The position numbers were made by a program, and so were the translations under genes. Below, piece by piece: positions 16,268 through 22,617 of a stretch of 39,029 nt of DNA (positions within the stretch are counted from its first letter, which is position 1; every line of letters starts with the position of its first letter). The stretch is taken from the NCBI GenBank assembly GCA_022775805.1, contig JALFKB010000075.1, positions 1 through 39,029 on the forward strand, in the 5' to 3' direction. Below the pieces are notes generated by a model. The model did not search any database, was not told the DNA's origin, and saw nothing but the letters and a program-made list of their open reading frames with translations. This DNA comes from Clostridiales bacterium (GTDB lineage: Bacteria > Bacillota > Clostridia > Peptostreptococcales > Anaerovoracaceae).

Positions 16268-17189
16268 TGTTTTTAATCCTTTCCACTACCTGTTCCAGGG
16301 TTTCAACGTCGCATACATTCAGCATTGTAACGTTCTTTGATATTCTTGTTATCATCTTTGTGAGTGCCGTTCCCGGACCAACCTCAACAAAGGTGTCAAC
16401 TCCCTGTTCAATCATGTTCTCAATCAGAGTCTTCCATCTGATAGGGTTGGAGATCTGCTCCACCAGAAGGTTCTTGATTTCCTGCTCCTCTTCTGCATAA
16501 GGCTGAGATGTTCTGTTTGAGTATACAGGAATCTCAGGTGCCTTGAAGCTTTCGCCGGCAATTGTTTCTTCAAACTTATCGGCAGCCTCCTTCATGAACG
16601 GTGAGTGGAAGCCTCCGCTTACCTCGAGAATTCTCACCAGTCCGCCTGCCTCCTTTGCTTCAGGTGCAAAGGCAGCAAGCTCTTCCCTGTCTCCTGCTAC
16701 TGTTATCTGACCCTTGCAGTTAAAGTTAACCGGGAAAACGTTTTCGTATTTGCTGCAGAGCTCCTCAACTTTCTCGTCGGACAGCTTGAGAATTGCAGCC
16801 ATTCCCGTGTCGCACTTCTCGCTTGCCTCCTGCATGAGACGGCCTCTCTTCTGCACAATGTCAAGACCCTTGTCATATGAGAAGGATCCTGCATAAGCCA
16901 GAGCTGCAAGCTCTCCCAGGGAGTAACCTGCAACCATGTCGGCAGTAATGCCTTTTTCTTTAAGTGCCTCTGCTATGGCCAGATTAACGGTGTATATGCA
17001 AGGCTGTGTGTTTTCTGTGCGGGACAGAATCTCCTGCTCCGCTTCAAAGCACTGCTTTGATGTTCCTTCTCTGACCTGATCAGCCAGCTCAAAAACCTTT
17101 GCTGCGGCACTGCTGTATTCAGCAATGTCCTTGCCCATTCCCGGTTTCTGTGCACCCTGACCTGCAAATACAAAAGCTATTTTACCCAT
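16260..17189 (-). CDS. fabD: Malonyl-CoA:ACP transacylase
   Basis: A 309-residue enzyme that loads malonate on ACP. FVFAGQGAQKPGMGKD opens the protein; the nucleophile S90 sits in AGYSLGELAAL, where the family usually has GHSLG, and the partner His is H196 in SGGFHSPFM. The Tyr for His change next to the serine is seen and may be harmless because the catalytic His is H196. Arg116 (KRGRLMQ) for carboxylate binding is present. It overlaps fabK by 13 bases and fabG by 8. Confidence 0.93.
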   Translation of the reverse strand: MGKIAFVFAGQGAQKPGMGKDIAEYSSAAAKVFELADQVREGTSKQCFEAEQEILSRTENTQPCIYTVNLAIAEALKEKGITADMVAGYSLGELAALAYAGSFSYDKGLDIVQKRGRLMQEASEKCDTGMAAILKLSDEKVEELCSKYENVFPVNFNCKGQITVAGDREELAAFAPEAKEAGGLVRILEVSGGFHSPFMKEAADKFEETIAGESFKAPEIPVYSNRTSQPYAEEEQEIKNLLVEQISNPIRWKTLIENMIEQGVDTFVEVGPGTALTKMITRISKNVTMLNVCDVETLEQVVERIKNNG

Positions 17190-18121
17190 ATTTCCAATCC
17201 TCCGATTATTTCTTCAGCTCCCGAAATGAGGCTGCTGATAATCTCGCTGCAGGTTTCCTTCTTTGTTACCATTCCGGCAATCTGACCTGACAGGAAGCAG
17301 CCGTTCTTTTCGTCACCGTCCTGTACTGCCACTCTGAGCTTTCCTTCGGCGAGTTTTTCAAGCTCCTCATCGGAGATGTCAGTGTACTCTACCTTGGCGT
17401 ACTGTCTGGTGAACTGATTTCTTATGCTTCTAACGGGATGACCAAGTCTTCTGCCTGTTACTGCAGTTGCCGTATCTCCCGCCTTAATAATCTTATCCTT
17501 ATAGTTTTCATGGATGCCGCACTCCTCGGCAACAAGGAATCTCGTGCCGATCTGAACAGCCTTTGCACCCAATGCAAAAGCAGCAGCCACTCCTCTGCCG
17601 TCGGCAATTCCGCCTGCCGCAATTACAGGAATGTTTACTGCATCACAAACCTGGGGCACCAGAGCCATTGTGGTCAGTTCCCCTATGTGTCCTCCGCTTT
17701 CACCGCCCTCGGCGATTACTGCAGCTGCTCCGCATCTTTCTGCAAGCTTAGCCATGGCCACTGACGGAACTACAGGTATTACCTTGATTCCCGCCTCAAG
17801 CCAGAGCTTCATATACTTTGAAGGGTTGCCGGCGCCGGTGGTTACTACGCTAACCTTTTCTTCGGCTACCACCTGTGCCACATCATCGGCAAAGGGACTG
17901 AGAAGCATGATGTTTACGCCAAAAGGCTTGTCAGTCAGCTCCTTAGCCTTTCTTACCTGTTCCCTTACGTAATCTGCATCTGCATTGCCCGCAGCAATGA
18001 TTCCAAGGCCGCCGGCCTCGGAAACAGCTGCTGCAAGCTTAGCGTCGGCAATCCATGCCATACCGCCCTGAAATACCGGGTAGTCGATACCCAGCATTTC
18101 TGCAATTATTCCCTTATTCAT
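17177..18121 (-). CDS. fabK: Enoyl-ACP reductase II, flavin-dependent
   Basis: A 314-residue FMN-dependent TIM-barrel enzyme that does the last step of each elongation cycle and replaces triclosan-sensitive FabI. It follows the streptococcal FabK pattern closely: [65 protein letters not shown] with the catalytic His, and [20 protein letters not shown]. The start at 18121 (not the TTG seven codons earlier) matches the family N-terminus and overlaps the end of acpP by 8 bases. No fabI or fabV is seen. Confidence 0.95.
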   Translation of the reverse strand: MNKGIIAEMLGIDYPVFQGGMAWIADAKLAAAVSEAGGLGIIAAGNADADYVREQVRKAKELTDKPFGVNIMLLSPFADDVAQVVAEEKVSVVTTGAGNPSKYMKLWLEAGIKVIPVVPSVAMAKLAERCGAAAVIAEGGESGGHIGELTTMALVPQVCDAVNIPVIAAGGIADGRGVAAAFALGAKAVQIGTRFLVAEECGIHENYKDKIIKAGDTATAVTGRRLGHPVRSIRNQFTRQYAKVEYTDISDEELEKLAEGKLRVAVQDGDEKNGCFLSGQIAGMVTKKETCSEIISSLISGAEEIIGGLEIWVK

Positions 18122-18344
18122 TGTCACCCATCTTTTCTTCAACGAACTTTACCAGATCAGCGATTGTATCCAGGTCTCTGTCCAGATCCATCTGAAGCTC
18201 CAGGGCTTCTTCCAGTTCCATTACCAGTTCAACTGCATCCAGAGAGTCAATTCCCAGTGATTCGAAAGTTGACTCCATCTTTACTTCTTCAACATCACAA
18301 TCAAGGTGTTCTGCAACTGTTGCACGGATTTTTTCAAATAACAT
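18114..18344 (-). CDS. acpP: Acyl carrier protein
   Basis: A 76-residue, very acidic four-helix protein with the phosphopantetheine site S34 in [18 protein letters not shown]. It carries growing acyl chains for the downstream Fab enzymes. A strong ribosome site (AGGGAGG) precedes the ATG by 7 bases. It is the first gene of the fab operon, with its promoter at 18403-18431. Confidence 0.95.
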   Translation of the reverse strand: MLFEKIRATVAEHLDCDVEEVKMESTFESLGIDSLDAVELVMELEEALELQMDLDRDLDTIADLVKFVEEKMGDNE

Positions 18345-18402
18345 TTTCTTTCCTCCCTTATTAGCATTTCGCTTTCTAATAGTTAGTTTGTCTATCCATT
18401 GG

Positions 18403-18431
18403 AGTATAGCTTGACTTTAGCTGTCTGTCAA
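18403..18431 (-). promoter_or_regulatory. Consensus promoter of the fab operon
   Basis: On the minus strand a perfect TTGACA (18431-18426) and TATACT (18408-18403) are separated by 17 bp, about 59 bases before the acpP start. It is among the best promoters in the window. Confidence 0.88.
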
Positions 18432-18436
18432 GCTAT
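18406..18436. promoter_or_regulatory. Operator-like 10+10 bp dyad over the fab promoter
   Basis: ATAGCTTGAC (18406-18415) and GTCAAGCTAT (18427-18436) are perfect inverted repeats separated by 11 bp. Together they cover the -35 box, the spacer and half of the -10 box, which is a repressor position. It does not match the FapR or FabT sites I remember, although the CTTGAC/GTCAAG halves are distantly like the TTTGA/TCAAA halves of FabT. Confidence 0.65.
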
Positions 18437-18490
18437 TACCTCTCCTGCTCTCTTTGTCCCGCTTTCCTTTCAGACCGGGAATATTATATG

Positions 18491-19114
18491 TCAGACCTGA
18501 ACTTTTTCAAAATCAGATGCCGGGTGCTTGCACAGAGGACAGATGAAGTCTGCAGGAAGCTCCTCGCCTTCATACTCGTATCCGCAAATAATACATCTCC
18601 AAATAGTCTTGCCTGTTTCAGCCGTTTCGGCTGCCTGAGGCTTCGGCTTGATATTTTCCATGTAGTATTCATAAGTTGCCGAGCCTTCGTCGCTGAGCAC
18701 CTTCATGTCGGTGCATTCTCCGATAAACATGGTATGGGAGCCCAAATCCTCTGTCTTGGTAACCTTCACCGAGAAGTATGCGTTTGTGCCCTCAGTGATT
18801 ACTGCCAGTCCGTTTTCGCTTCTTTCCCATGCGCCGAAGTCTGCGAATTTATCAACTTCACTTCCTGTCTGGAAACCGAAGTGTTTAAACAGATCGAATG
18901 TGGCATTTTTGCTGATTACGGATACGTTGAATTCTCCTGTTTCCATAATCATGTCATGGGTGTAGTTTGCCTTATTCACACAGATGCTGAGCTGATTCGG
19001 TTCCGATGCAGCCTGTATCGTCGTATTGATGATGCAGCCGTTATCCTTTTCTCCGTCCTTTGCCGTAAGAACGAACAGCCCGTAACTCAATTTGTACATT
19101 GCTTTCTTATCCAC
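18491..19114 (-). CDS. hrb: Flavin reductase with C-terminal rubredoxin (Hrb-like)
   Basis: A 207-residue fusion. Residues 1 to about 160 are an FMN-binding flavin reductase domain (MDKKAMYKLSYGLFVLTAKDGEKDNGCIINT is the standard opening), and residues about 172-207 are a rubredoxin with its CIICGY and CPLCKHP iron ligands. The same architecture is known as high-molecular-weight rubredoxin in Moorella, where it passes electrons from NADH to an NO- or O2-reducing flavoprotein. That partner is not in the window. The start is GTG at 19114 with AGGAG 9 bases upstream. It begins 21 bases after pit, so it may be the third gene of that operon. Confidence 0.88.
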   Translation of the reverse strand: MDKKAMYKLSYGLFVLTAKDGEKDNGCIINTTIQAASEPNQLSICVNKANYTHDMIMETGEFNVSVISKNATFDLFKHFGFQTGSEVDKFADFGAWERSENGLAVITEGTNAYFSVKVTKTEDLGSHTMFIGECTDMKVLSDEGSATYEYYMENIKPKPQAAETAETGKTIWRCIICGYEYEGEELPADFICPLCKHPASDFEKVQV

Positions 19115-19135
19115 TGTTTTCTGCTCCTTTCAATG

Positions 19136-20128
19136 TCAAATTATGTAGCCTATTATCTTTTCCATTATGCCGCCAAGCACCATTGTTACCGGCAGCGTAA
19201 CTATCCAAGCTGTGAATATGTTTCCCGCTACTCCCCATTTTACTGCTGACTTCCTCCGGGCAGAACCAACTCCCATAATGGATGTTGTAATAACCTGTGT
19301 CGTACTTACAGGCGCTCCCAGAAATGTCATAAGTTCTATTACTATGGCAGATGATGTCTGTGCCACAAATCCCGATGCCGGGTTAATCTTCGTTACGCCG
19401 GCACCCATTGTCTTCATTACCTTCCAGCCGCCAACTGAGGTTCCCGCAGCCATTACAACGGCGCAGGAAATCTTTACCCAAAGCGGAACTCCCGCATCGG
19501 CTCCCACCAGTCCTCCCGTTACAAGGGCCAGTGTAATTATTCCCATGGTTTTCTGGGCATCGTTGTTTCCGTGGCTGAATGCTACAACTGCCGACGAAAT
19601 TACCTGCAGCTTGATAAACACCCTGTTCACATGACTCTGGGACCATTTCGCAAAAGCCTTATAGATGACTTTCATTCCCAGGAAGCCTATCAGCAGTCCC
19701 AGCAGAGGTGATGTGAACAGCGGTATGATTACCTTAGTTAATACGCCGGTCCATATTATGTGTTCCGTTGACATGGTGTAAACGATTACCGCTCCCACCA
19801 GACTTCCTATCAGTGCATGGGATGAGCTGCTTGGAATTCCCATCCACCAGGTGAACAGGTTCCATATTATCGCACCGATCAGAGCCGCCAGAATAACGTA
19901 CTGCTCCAGCTGAATGTCCACAAGCCCCTTGGAAATTGTTCCGGCAACCTTCTCGCTTGCCATGGCTCCTATGAGGTTCATGAATGCAGCCAGCGCTATG
20001 GCACGTCCCGGAGTCAGCGCCTTCGTGTAAACTGCTGTAGCTATTGCGTTTGCGGTGTCATGGAATCCATTGATGAATTCGAACACAAGTGCAAAGGCAA
20101 TAACCATTATAAGAATGGTGCTAAGCAT
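19136..20128 (-). CDS. pit: Low-affinity inorganic phosphate transporter, PiT family
   Basis: A 330-residue polytopic membrane protein of the PiT family, which imports phosphate (as metal-phosphate) with protons or sodium. The two duplicated signature segments are FINGFHDTANAIATAVYTKAL near the N-terminus and FSHGNNDAQKTMGIITLAL in the second half, and SSSHALIGSLVGA and APVSTTQVITTSIMGVG are present. Its ATG overlaps the stop of the DUF47 gene (8 bases), the usual partner arrangement. Confidence 0.93.
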   Translation of the reverse strand: MLSTILIMVIAFALVFEFINGFHDTANAIATAVYTKALTPGRAIALAAFMNLIGAMASEKVAGTISKGLVDIQLEQYVILAALIGAIIWNLFTWWMGIPSSSSHALIGSLVGAVIVYTMSTEHIIWTGVLTKVIIPLFTSPLLGLLIGFLGMKVIYKAFAKWSQSHVNRVFIKLQVISSAVVAFSHGNNDAQKTMGIITLALVTGGLVGADAGVPLWVKISCAVVMAAGTSVGGWKVMKTMGAGVTKINPASGFVAQTSSAIVIELMTFLGAPVSTTQVITTSIMGVGSARRKSAVKWGVAGNIFTAWIVTLPVTMVLGGIMEKIIGYII

Positions 20129-20744
20129 TTTTTACCACCACTCCTCTTACTGTATCAGCCAAATGCTCGCAGGCATCCAGCGTCTCTTCCATTGTTTCGT
20201 AGAGGTCCTTCCATTTAATTACTTCAATCGGATCCGTCACGTCTCTGAAGAGTTTTCCCAGAGCTCTTCTGAAAACGGCATCCCCCAGGTTTTCCAGCCT
20301 GTTTATTTCAATAATGGCTTTAACTGCATCATCAGTTTTCTTGTTGTCAGGAAGACTGTCAAAGAGTGCTTTTATCTGTGCTGTGGAGTCATCAATCAGA
20401 TTACCCATTTCCACCGCATCGTTGAGCATTTCATCAATGCCATAGATTTGGAACTTGCTTGCTGTATCCTCGATGTAATCCGCAAGGTCATCAAGCTGAT
20501 TGGCAATTGTGAAAATATCCTCTCTGTCAAATGGAGTAATGAATGATTCATTCAGTATTTCCAGTATCTTGTGGGACTTCACATCGCATTCCGTTTCAGT
20601 GATTTTCAAATCCGCAATTGCCCTCTCTACATTGCTGTAGTTGTTGATGATTCTGCCGAAATCAGTACCCATCTTGTCAAGGGTGCCTGCAAAATCCTTA
20701 AACATTGTGAAGAACACGTCTTCCTTTTTCCTTCTTAACGCCAT
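20121..20744 (-). CDS. DUF47/PhoU-like Pit accessory protein
   Basis: A 207-residue, all-helical protein of the DUF47 family (related to PhoU), almost always encoded directly before a Pit transporter and thought to regulate it. Acidic metal-binding clusters are seen in ANQLDDLADYIEDTASKF and IEINRLENLGDAVFRRALGKLF. The start at 20744 (MALRRKKEDVFF) was preferred to one 15 codons earlier; AAGGAG lies 11 bases upstream. Transcription starts from the promoter at 20810-20838. Confidence 0.88.
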   Translation of the reverse strand: MALRRKKEDVFFTMFKDFAGTLDKMGTDFGRIINNYSNVERAIADLKITETECDVKSHKILEILNESFITPFDREDIFTIANQLDDLADYIEDTASKFQIYGIDEMLNDAVEMGNLIDDSTAQIKALFDSLPDNKKTDDAVKAIIEINRLENLGDAVFRRALGKLFRDVTDPIEVIKWKDLYETMEETLDACEHLADTVRGVVVKNA

Positions 20745-20809
20745 TTTTTCTAAACTCTCCTTAAAAACTTTAATACGGGCCTCATCCAATACCTATTTCT
20801 TCGACTACT

Positions 20810-20838
20810 ATTTTAGATTATTAGCGGGTAATGGTCAA
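20810..20838 (-). promoter_or_regulatory. Promoter of the DUF47-pit operon
   Basis: Minus-strand TTGACC (20838-20833) and TAAAAT (20815-20810) with 17 bp between them. The -35 box lies inside the dyad at 20826-20848. Confidence 0.75.
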
Positions 20839-20848
20839 TACATTACCC
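20826..20848. promoter_or_regulatory. Operator-like dyad over the pit -35 box
   Basis: GGGTAATG (20826-20833) and CATTACCC (20841-20848) are perfect 8-bp inverted repeats with a 7-bp centre that holds most of the -35 hexamer. It does not look like a PhoP box (TTAACA direct repeats). Confidence 0.6.
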
Positions 20849-20858
20849 CGCGGCGCCA

Positions 20859-20949
20859 ATAATCACGAACTTTTTCCTAATTCTGAAACCCTTGGGGCAC
20901 AAGGCCTCACAATATGGCGTGGATATTATTTCCATTTGTTCGTGATTAT
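20859..20949. repeat. 91-bp unit bounded by 12-bp terminal inverted repeats
   Basis: ATAATCACGAAC (20859-20870) and GTTCGTGATTAT (20938-20949) are perfect inverted repeats. Inside is a smaller CCTTG/CAAGG hairpin and no coding frame. The form suits a miniature non-autonomous element or a structured RNA. No target-site duplication could be established. Confidence 0.45.
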
Positions 20950-21335
20950 CCCCAGTTCATAACTGCTCACAAGCAGTTCATATACAGGCAATATCATGCA
21001 CATGATGCTACAATGTTGAAGCAATTGCTATTTTCAATCAGTTGCTTCAACATCCATAGGACCTGACCCCAAAAACCTGCTCATTTCAAGGCTCGATTTG
21101 AAGCTTTTGAAGTTCCAAGAGATTTGCTTCAACAAAAATCAAAAACTGTTGAAGCAATTCTCCGCCTTCAGGAAATGCTGCAACAATTGGAAAAATTTAG
21201 GCGATAAAATGCCCCTTTTTCGAGGGCATGTTGAAGCAATTTAGACTTAGCTCTGATTTTTTCAACATCTGAGCTGGTGAACTATCGGCTCAAACATCTG
21301 ACCGGAGCCGGAATGATCTTTTTCAAACATAAGAT
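20950..21335. repeat. Cluster of TGTTGAAGCAA repeats in both orientations
   Basis: The 11-mer TGTTGAAGCAA occurs at 21014, 21147 and 21229, and its complement TTGCTTCAACA at 21042 and 21124, with a partial complement at 21261-21267. They form three hairpins centred near 21033, 21140 and 21248, about 107 bp apart, although the DNA between them is not similar. Other small dyads are AACTGCT/AGCAGTT (20961-20978) and ATCATG/CATGAT (20993-21006). GGACCTGACCCC at 21060-21071 resembles, from memory, sequences at the ends of REP-associated (Y1) transposase elements. Confidence 0.5.
21067..21207 (+). pseudogene. Short coding remnant with coiled-coil-like composition
   Basis: A 46-codon stretch without a start codon, from just after an in-frame TGA (21064) to TAA (21205). 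It reads as a charged amphipathic helix (FKARFEAFEVPRDLLQQ, then KTVEAILRLQEMLQQLEKF) and looks more protein-like than random. Related VEAI…LLQ words appear in other frames at 21015 and 21230, because they are encoded by the repeated TGTTGAAGCAA. It may be the end of a decayed gene, perhaps of a mobile element, but no family is recognised. Confidence 0.25.
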
Positions 21336-21382
21336 AAAAAATACCGGCTGACAGGCTTCCAAAGGAAAGCCCTCATCCGGTA
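21336..21382 (-). terminator. Terminator after the 33-residue membrane peptide gene
   Basis: TACCGG (21342-21347) pairs with CCGGTA (21377-21382), with an inner GGCTTCC/GGAAAGCC stem. On the minus strand a run of six T follows at 21341-21336, so the active direction is minus. Confidence 0.65.
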
Positions 21383-21482
21383 CTCTTATTGCATTATTCG
21401 ATATTGCAGTCATTCGAATTTGATCCTATTATGCGTATGCGTTTTAGGATTTCATCCCATACGGATGTACGCTGGGGGATTC

Positions 21483-21584
21483 TTAAAACCCAAGTGCCAG
21501 CTTCATAATGAATCCGGCTGCTGCTGATGCAGCAAGCATTAAAATTGAATATACCCCAATCATCATGCAATCCTTACCTGACAT
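21483..21584 (-). CDS. 33-residue single-span membrane peptide, unrecognised
   Basis: An ATG at 21584 opens a 33-codon frame ending TAA at 21483. The peptide starts with a polar MSGKDC, then one hydrophobic helix (MMIGVYSILMLAASAAAGFI) and a short tail MKLALGF. The ribosome site AGGTGG is 5 bases before the ATG, and a terminator with a T run follows about 100 bases after the stop. There is an inverted repeat GTCGA-N6-TCGAC just upstream (near 21607-21622). No family is recognised. It could be a regulatory membrane peptide or a toxin-like peptide, but nothing proves expression. Confidence 0.45.
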   Translation of the reverse strand: MSGKDCMMIGVYSILMLAASAAAGFIMKLALGF

Positions 21585-21677
21585 ATCTTCCACCTGTTTC
21601 CTTTCTGTCGAAATATATCGACTCTTCACGCCGGTATCTGCCGGCTACTTCCTCCGCAATTTGGGGTCCCTCTGTAT

Positions 21678-21708
21678 AAAAAAAGCCGCACAAAGCATAC
21701 TGTGCGGC
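21678..21708 (-). terminator. Intrinsic terminator, minus direction
   Basis: GCCGCACA (21685-21692) pairs with TGTGCGGC (21701-21708) around an 8-base loop. Seven A's at 21678-21684 give a T7 run on the minus strand. It probably ends transcripts that start at, or read through from, 22005-22033. Confidence 0.75.
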
Positions 21709-21942
21709 CTGTTATCATACATAACACTGTCTTTTGCGAGCTTGGAGCTAGTCCATTCTGGCGCCAGTCTTTATCAGAGTATTGCCCCCACTGTAAGTGC
21801 TAAGTCCAAAGTGAGTGCCCCCACCGTAATTGTTCACTCTGCCGCGGTTGCTTACTCTGCTGTGTTTGTTCAGACACATGGCTACGCGTCACCGGATTTC
21901 CCCGAGTTTGCCTTTTTACCAACTTTATTCTGTTTTTGTAAT
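21709..21942. other. Non-coding stretch with imperfect short repeats
   Basis: No convincing gene. On the plus strand, imperfect units of about 18-25 bp such as GAGTGCCCCCACCGTAATTG, ACTCTGCCGCGGTTGCTT and ACTCTGCTGTGTTTGTTC follow each other. A minus-strand frame of 43 codons (start near 21878) exists but lacks a ribosome site and is repeat-derived, so it is not called as a gene. Confidence 0.4.
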
Positions 21943-21988
21943 AAAAAAGAGTCTATAGCTATCGTCAATTGACGATGCTTCTGGCTCT
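21943..21988 (-). terminator. Long hairpin with T run, minus direction
   Basis: The 16-bp perfect palindrome ATCGTCAATTGACGAT (21961-21976) is extended by GC and AGAGTC/GGCTCT pairs to a stem covering 21948-21988, followed on the minus strand by six T. It could end the aro operon, whose last stop is about 200 bases upstream, or end a transcript of under 60 bases starting at the promoter 22005-22033. Confidence 0.7.
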
Positions 21989-22004
21989 TCTTCATTTCGA
22001 GGTC

Positions 22005-22033
22005 ATTGTACTAGATAACAATTCCCCCGTCAA
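22005..22033 (-). promoter_or_regulatory. Promoter placed directly before a terminator
   Basis: Minus-strand TTGACG (22033-22028) and TACAAT (22010-22005), 17 bp apart. The predicted start is about 21998, only ten bases before the hairpin at 21948-21988, so the product would be a very short RNA unless readthrough occurs. A 37-codon frame begins with an ATG at 21995 but has no ribosome site. Confidence 0.65.
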
Positions 22034-22040
22034 TATATTT

Positions 22041-22090
22041 TTCTATTCACGGCCTTCAGTGCATATTCTATTCACGGCCTTCAGTGCGTA
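22041..22090. repeat. Two tandem 25-bp repeats (24/25 identical)
   Basis: 22041-22065 and 22066-22090 share 24 of 25 bases (core TTCTATTCACGGCCTTCAGT; they differ only A/G at the third base from the end). The period is not a multiple of three and no frame crosses it. It lies directly upstream of the minus-strand promoter at 22005-22033. Confidence 0.8.
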
Positions 22091-22120
22091 GCCATGCCAG
22101 CTTTATCAACCCTTATACCG

Positions 22121-22170
22121 TATCAGTTCCATGCAATACCGACCATATCAGCTCCATGCAATGCCAGCCA
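22121..22170. repeat. Second pair of tandem 25-bp repeats
   Basis: 22121-22145 and 22146-22170 both begin TATCAG(T/C)TCCATGCAAT and differ at a few positions only. The period equals that of the unrelated repeats at 22041-22090. Confidence 0.75.
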
Positions 22171-22188
22171 CATCTGCCTCAGCAAGCC

Positions 22189-22617
22189 TCAGCAGTTCTC
22201 CTTCAGCCACAGGATTGCTTCTCCGTATCCTTCGAAGCCCTTGCCTGTTATTGTTGCGGCGGCAGCCAGTCTGATATATGAAATCTGCCTGAAGTCCTCC
22301 CTCTCGCTTACCTTGGACAGGTGCACCTCCACAGTGGGAATTCCCACTGCCTTCACCGCATCCAAAATCGCGATGCTGGTGTGTGTGTATGCAGCCGGGT
22401 TAATAACAATCCCGTCAAACACACCGTAGGCCTGCTGGATTTTATCAACAAGCTCCCCCTCCCGGTTTGTCTGAAACATCTCATACTCAATGTCGTTTTC
22501 CCGGCATACGTTGTCAACATATTCCTCCAGATCCCGGTAGGTCTGCCTGCCGTATATTTCCGGCTCCCGTATTCCCAGCATGTTCAAATTAGGTCCGTTC
22601 AAAACAAGTATTTTCAT
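22189..22617 (-). CDS. aroQ: 3-dehydroquinate dehydratase, type II
   Basis: A 142-residue type II enzyme (small, dodecameric family) that converts 3-dehydroquinate to 3-dehydroshikimate. The motifs are LNGPNLNMLGIREPEIYG, with the catalytic Tyr and the nearby Arg, and INPAAYTHTSIAILDAV and VEVHLSKVSERE. It is the last gene of the aromatic operon; its ATG overlaps the TGA of the preceding fusion gene (ATGA), which indicates translational coupling. Confidence 0.95.
   Translation of the reverse strand: MKILVLNGPNLNMLGIREPEIYGRQTYRDLEEYVDNVCRENDIEYEMFQTNREGELVDKIQQAYGVFDGIVINPAAYTHTSIAILDAVKAVGIPTVEVHLSKVSEREDFRQISYIRLAAAATITGKGFEGYGEAILWLKENC

Noticed and set aside
18361-18379. FapR operator in the acpP leader
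   Set aside because: TTAG and CTAA words are present, but with an 11-bp centre and no match to the remembered FapR consensus.
21747-21878. 43-codon minus-strand frame
   Set aside because: It consists of imperfect DNA repeats and has no Shine-Dalgarno; an in-frame TGA precedes it closely.
21508-21972. A 154-codon plus-strand open frame
   Set aside because: It runs through two minus-strand terminators, repeats and the opposite strand of the 33-residue peptide gene, and has no ribosome site; its sequence has no protein-like pattern.
21885-21995. 37-codon frame starting directly after the promoter at 22005-22033
   Set aside because: It would have to be leaderless and its codons 2-17 are the terminator hairpin; more likely an RNA signal than a gene.
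22041-22170. CRISPR array
   Set aside because: The repeats are directly adjacent with no unique spacers and only two copies each.
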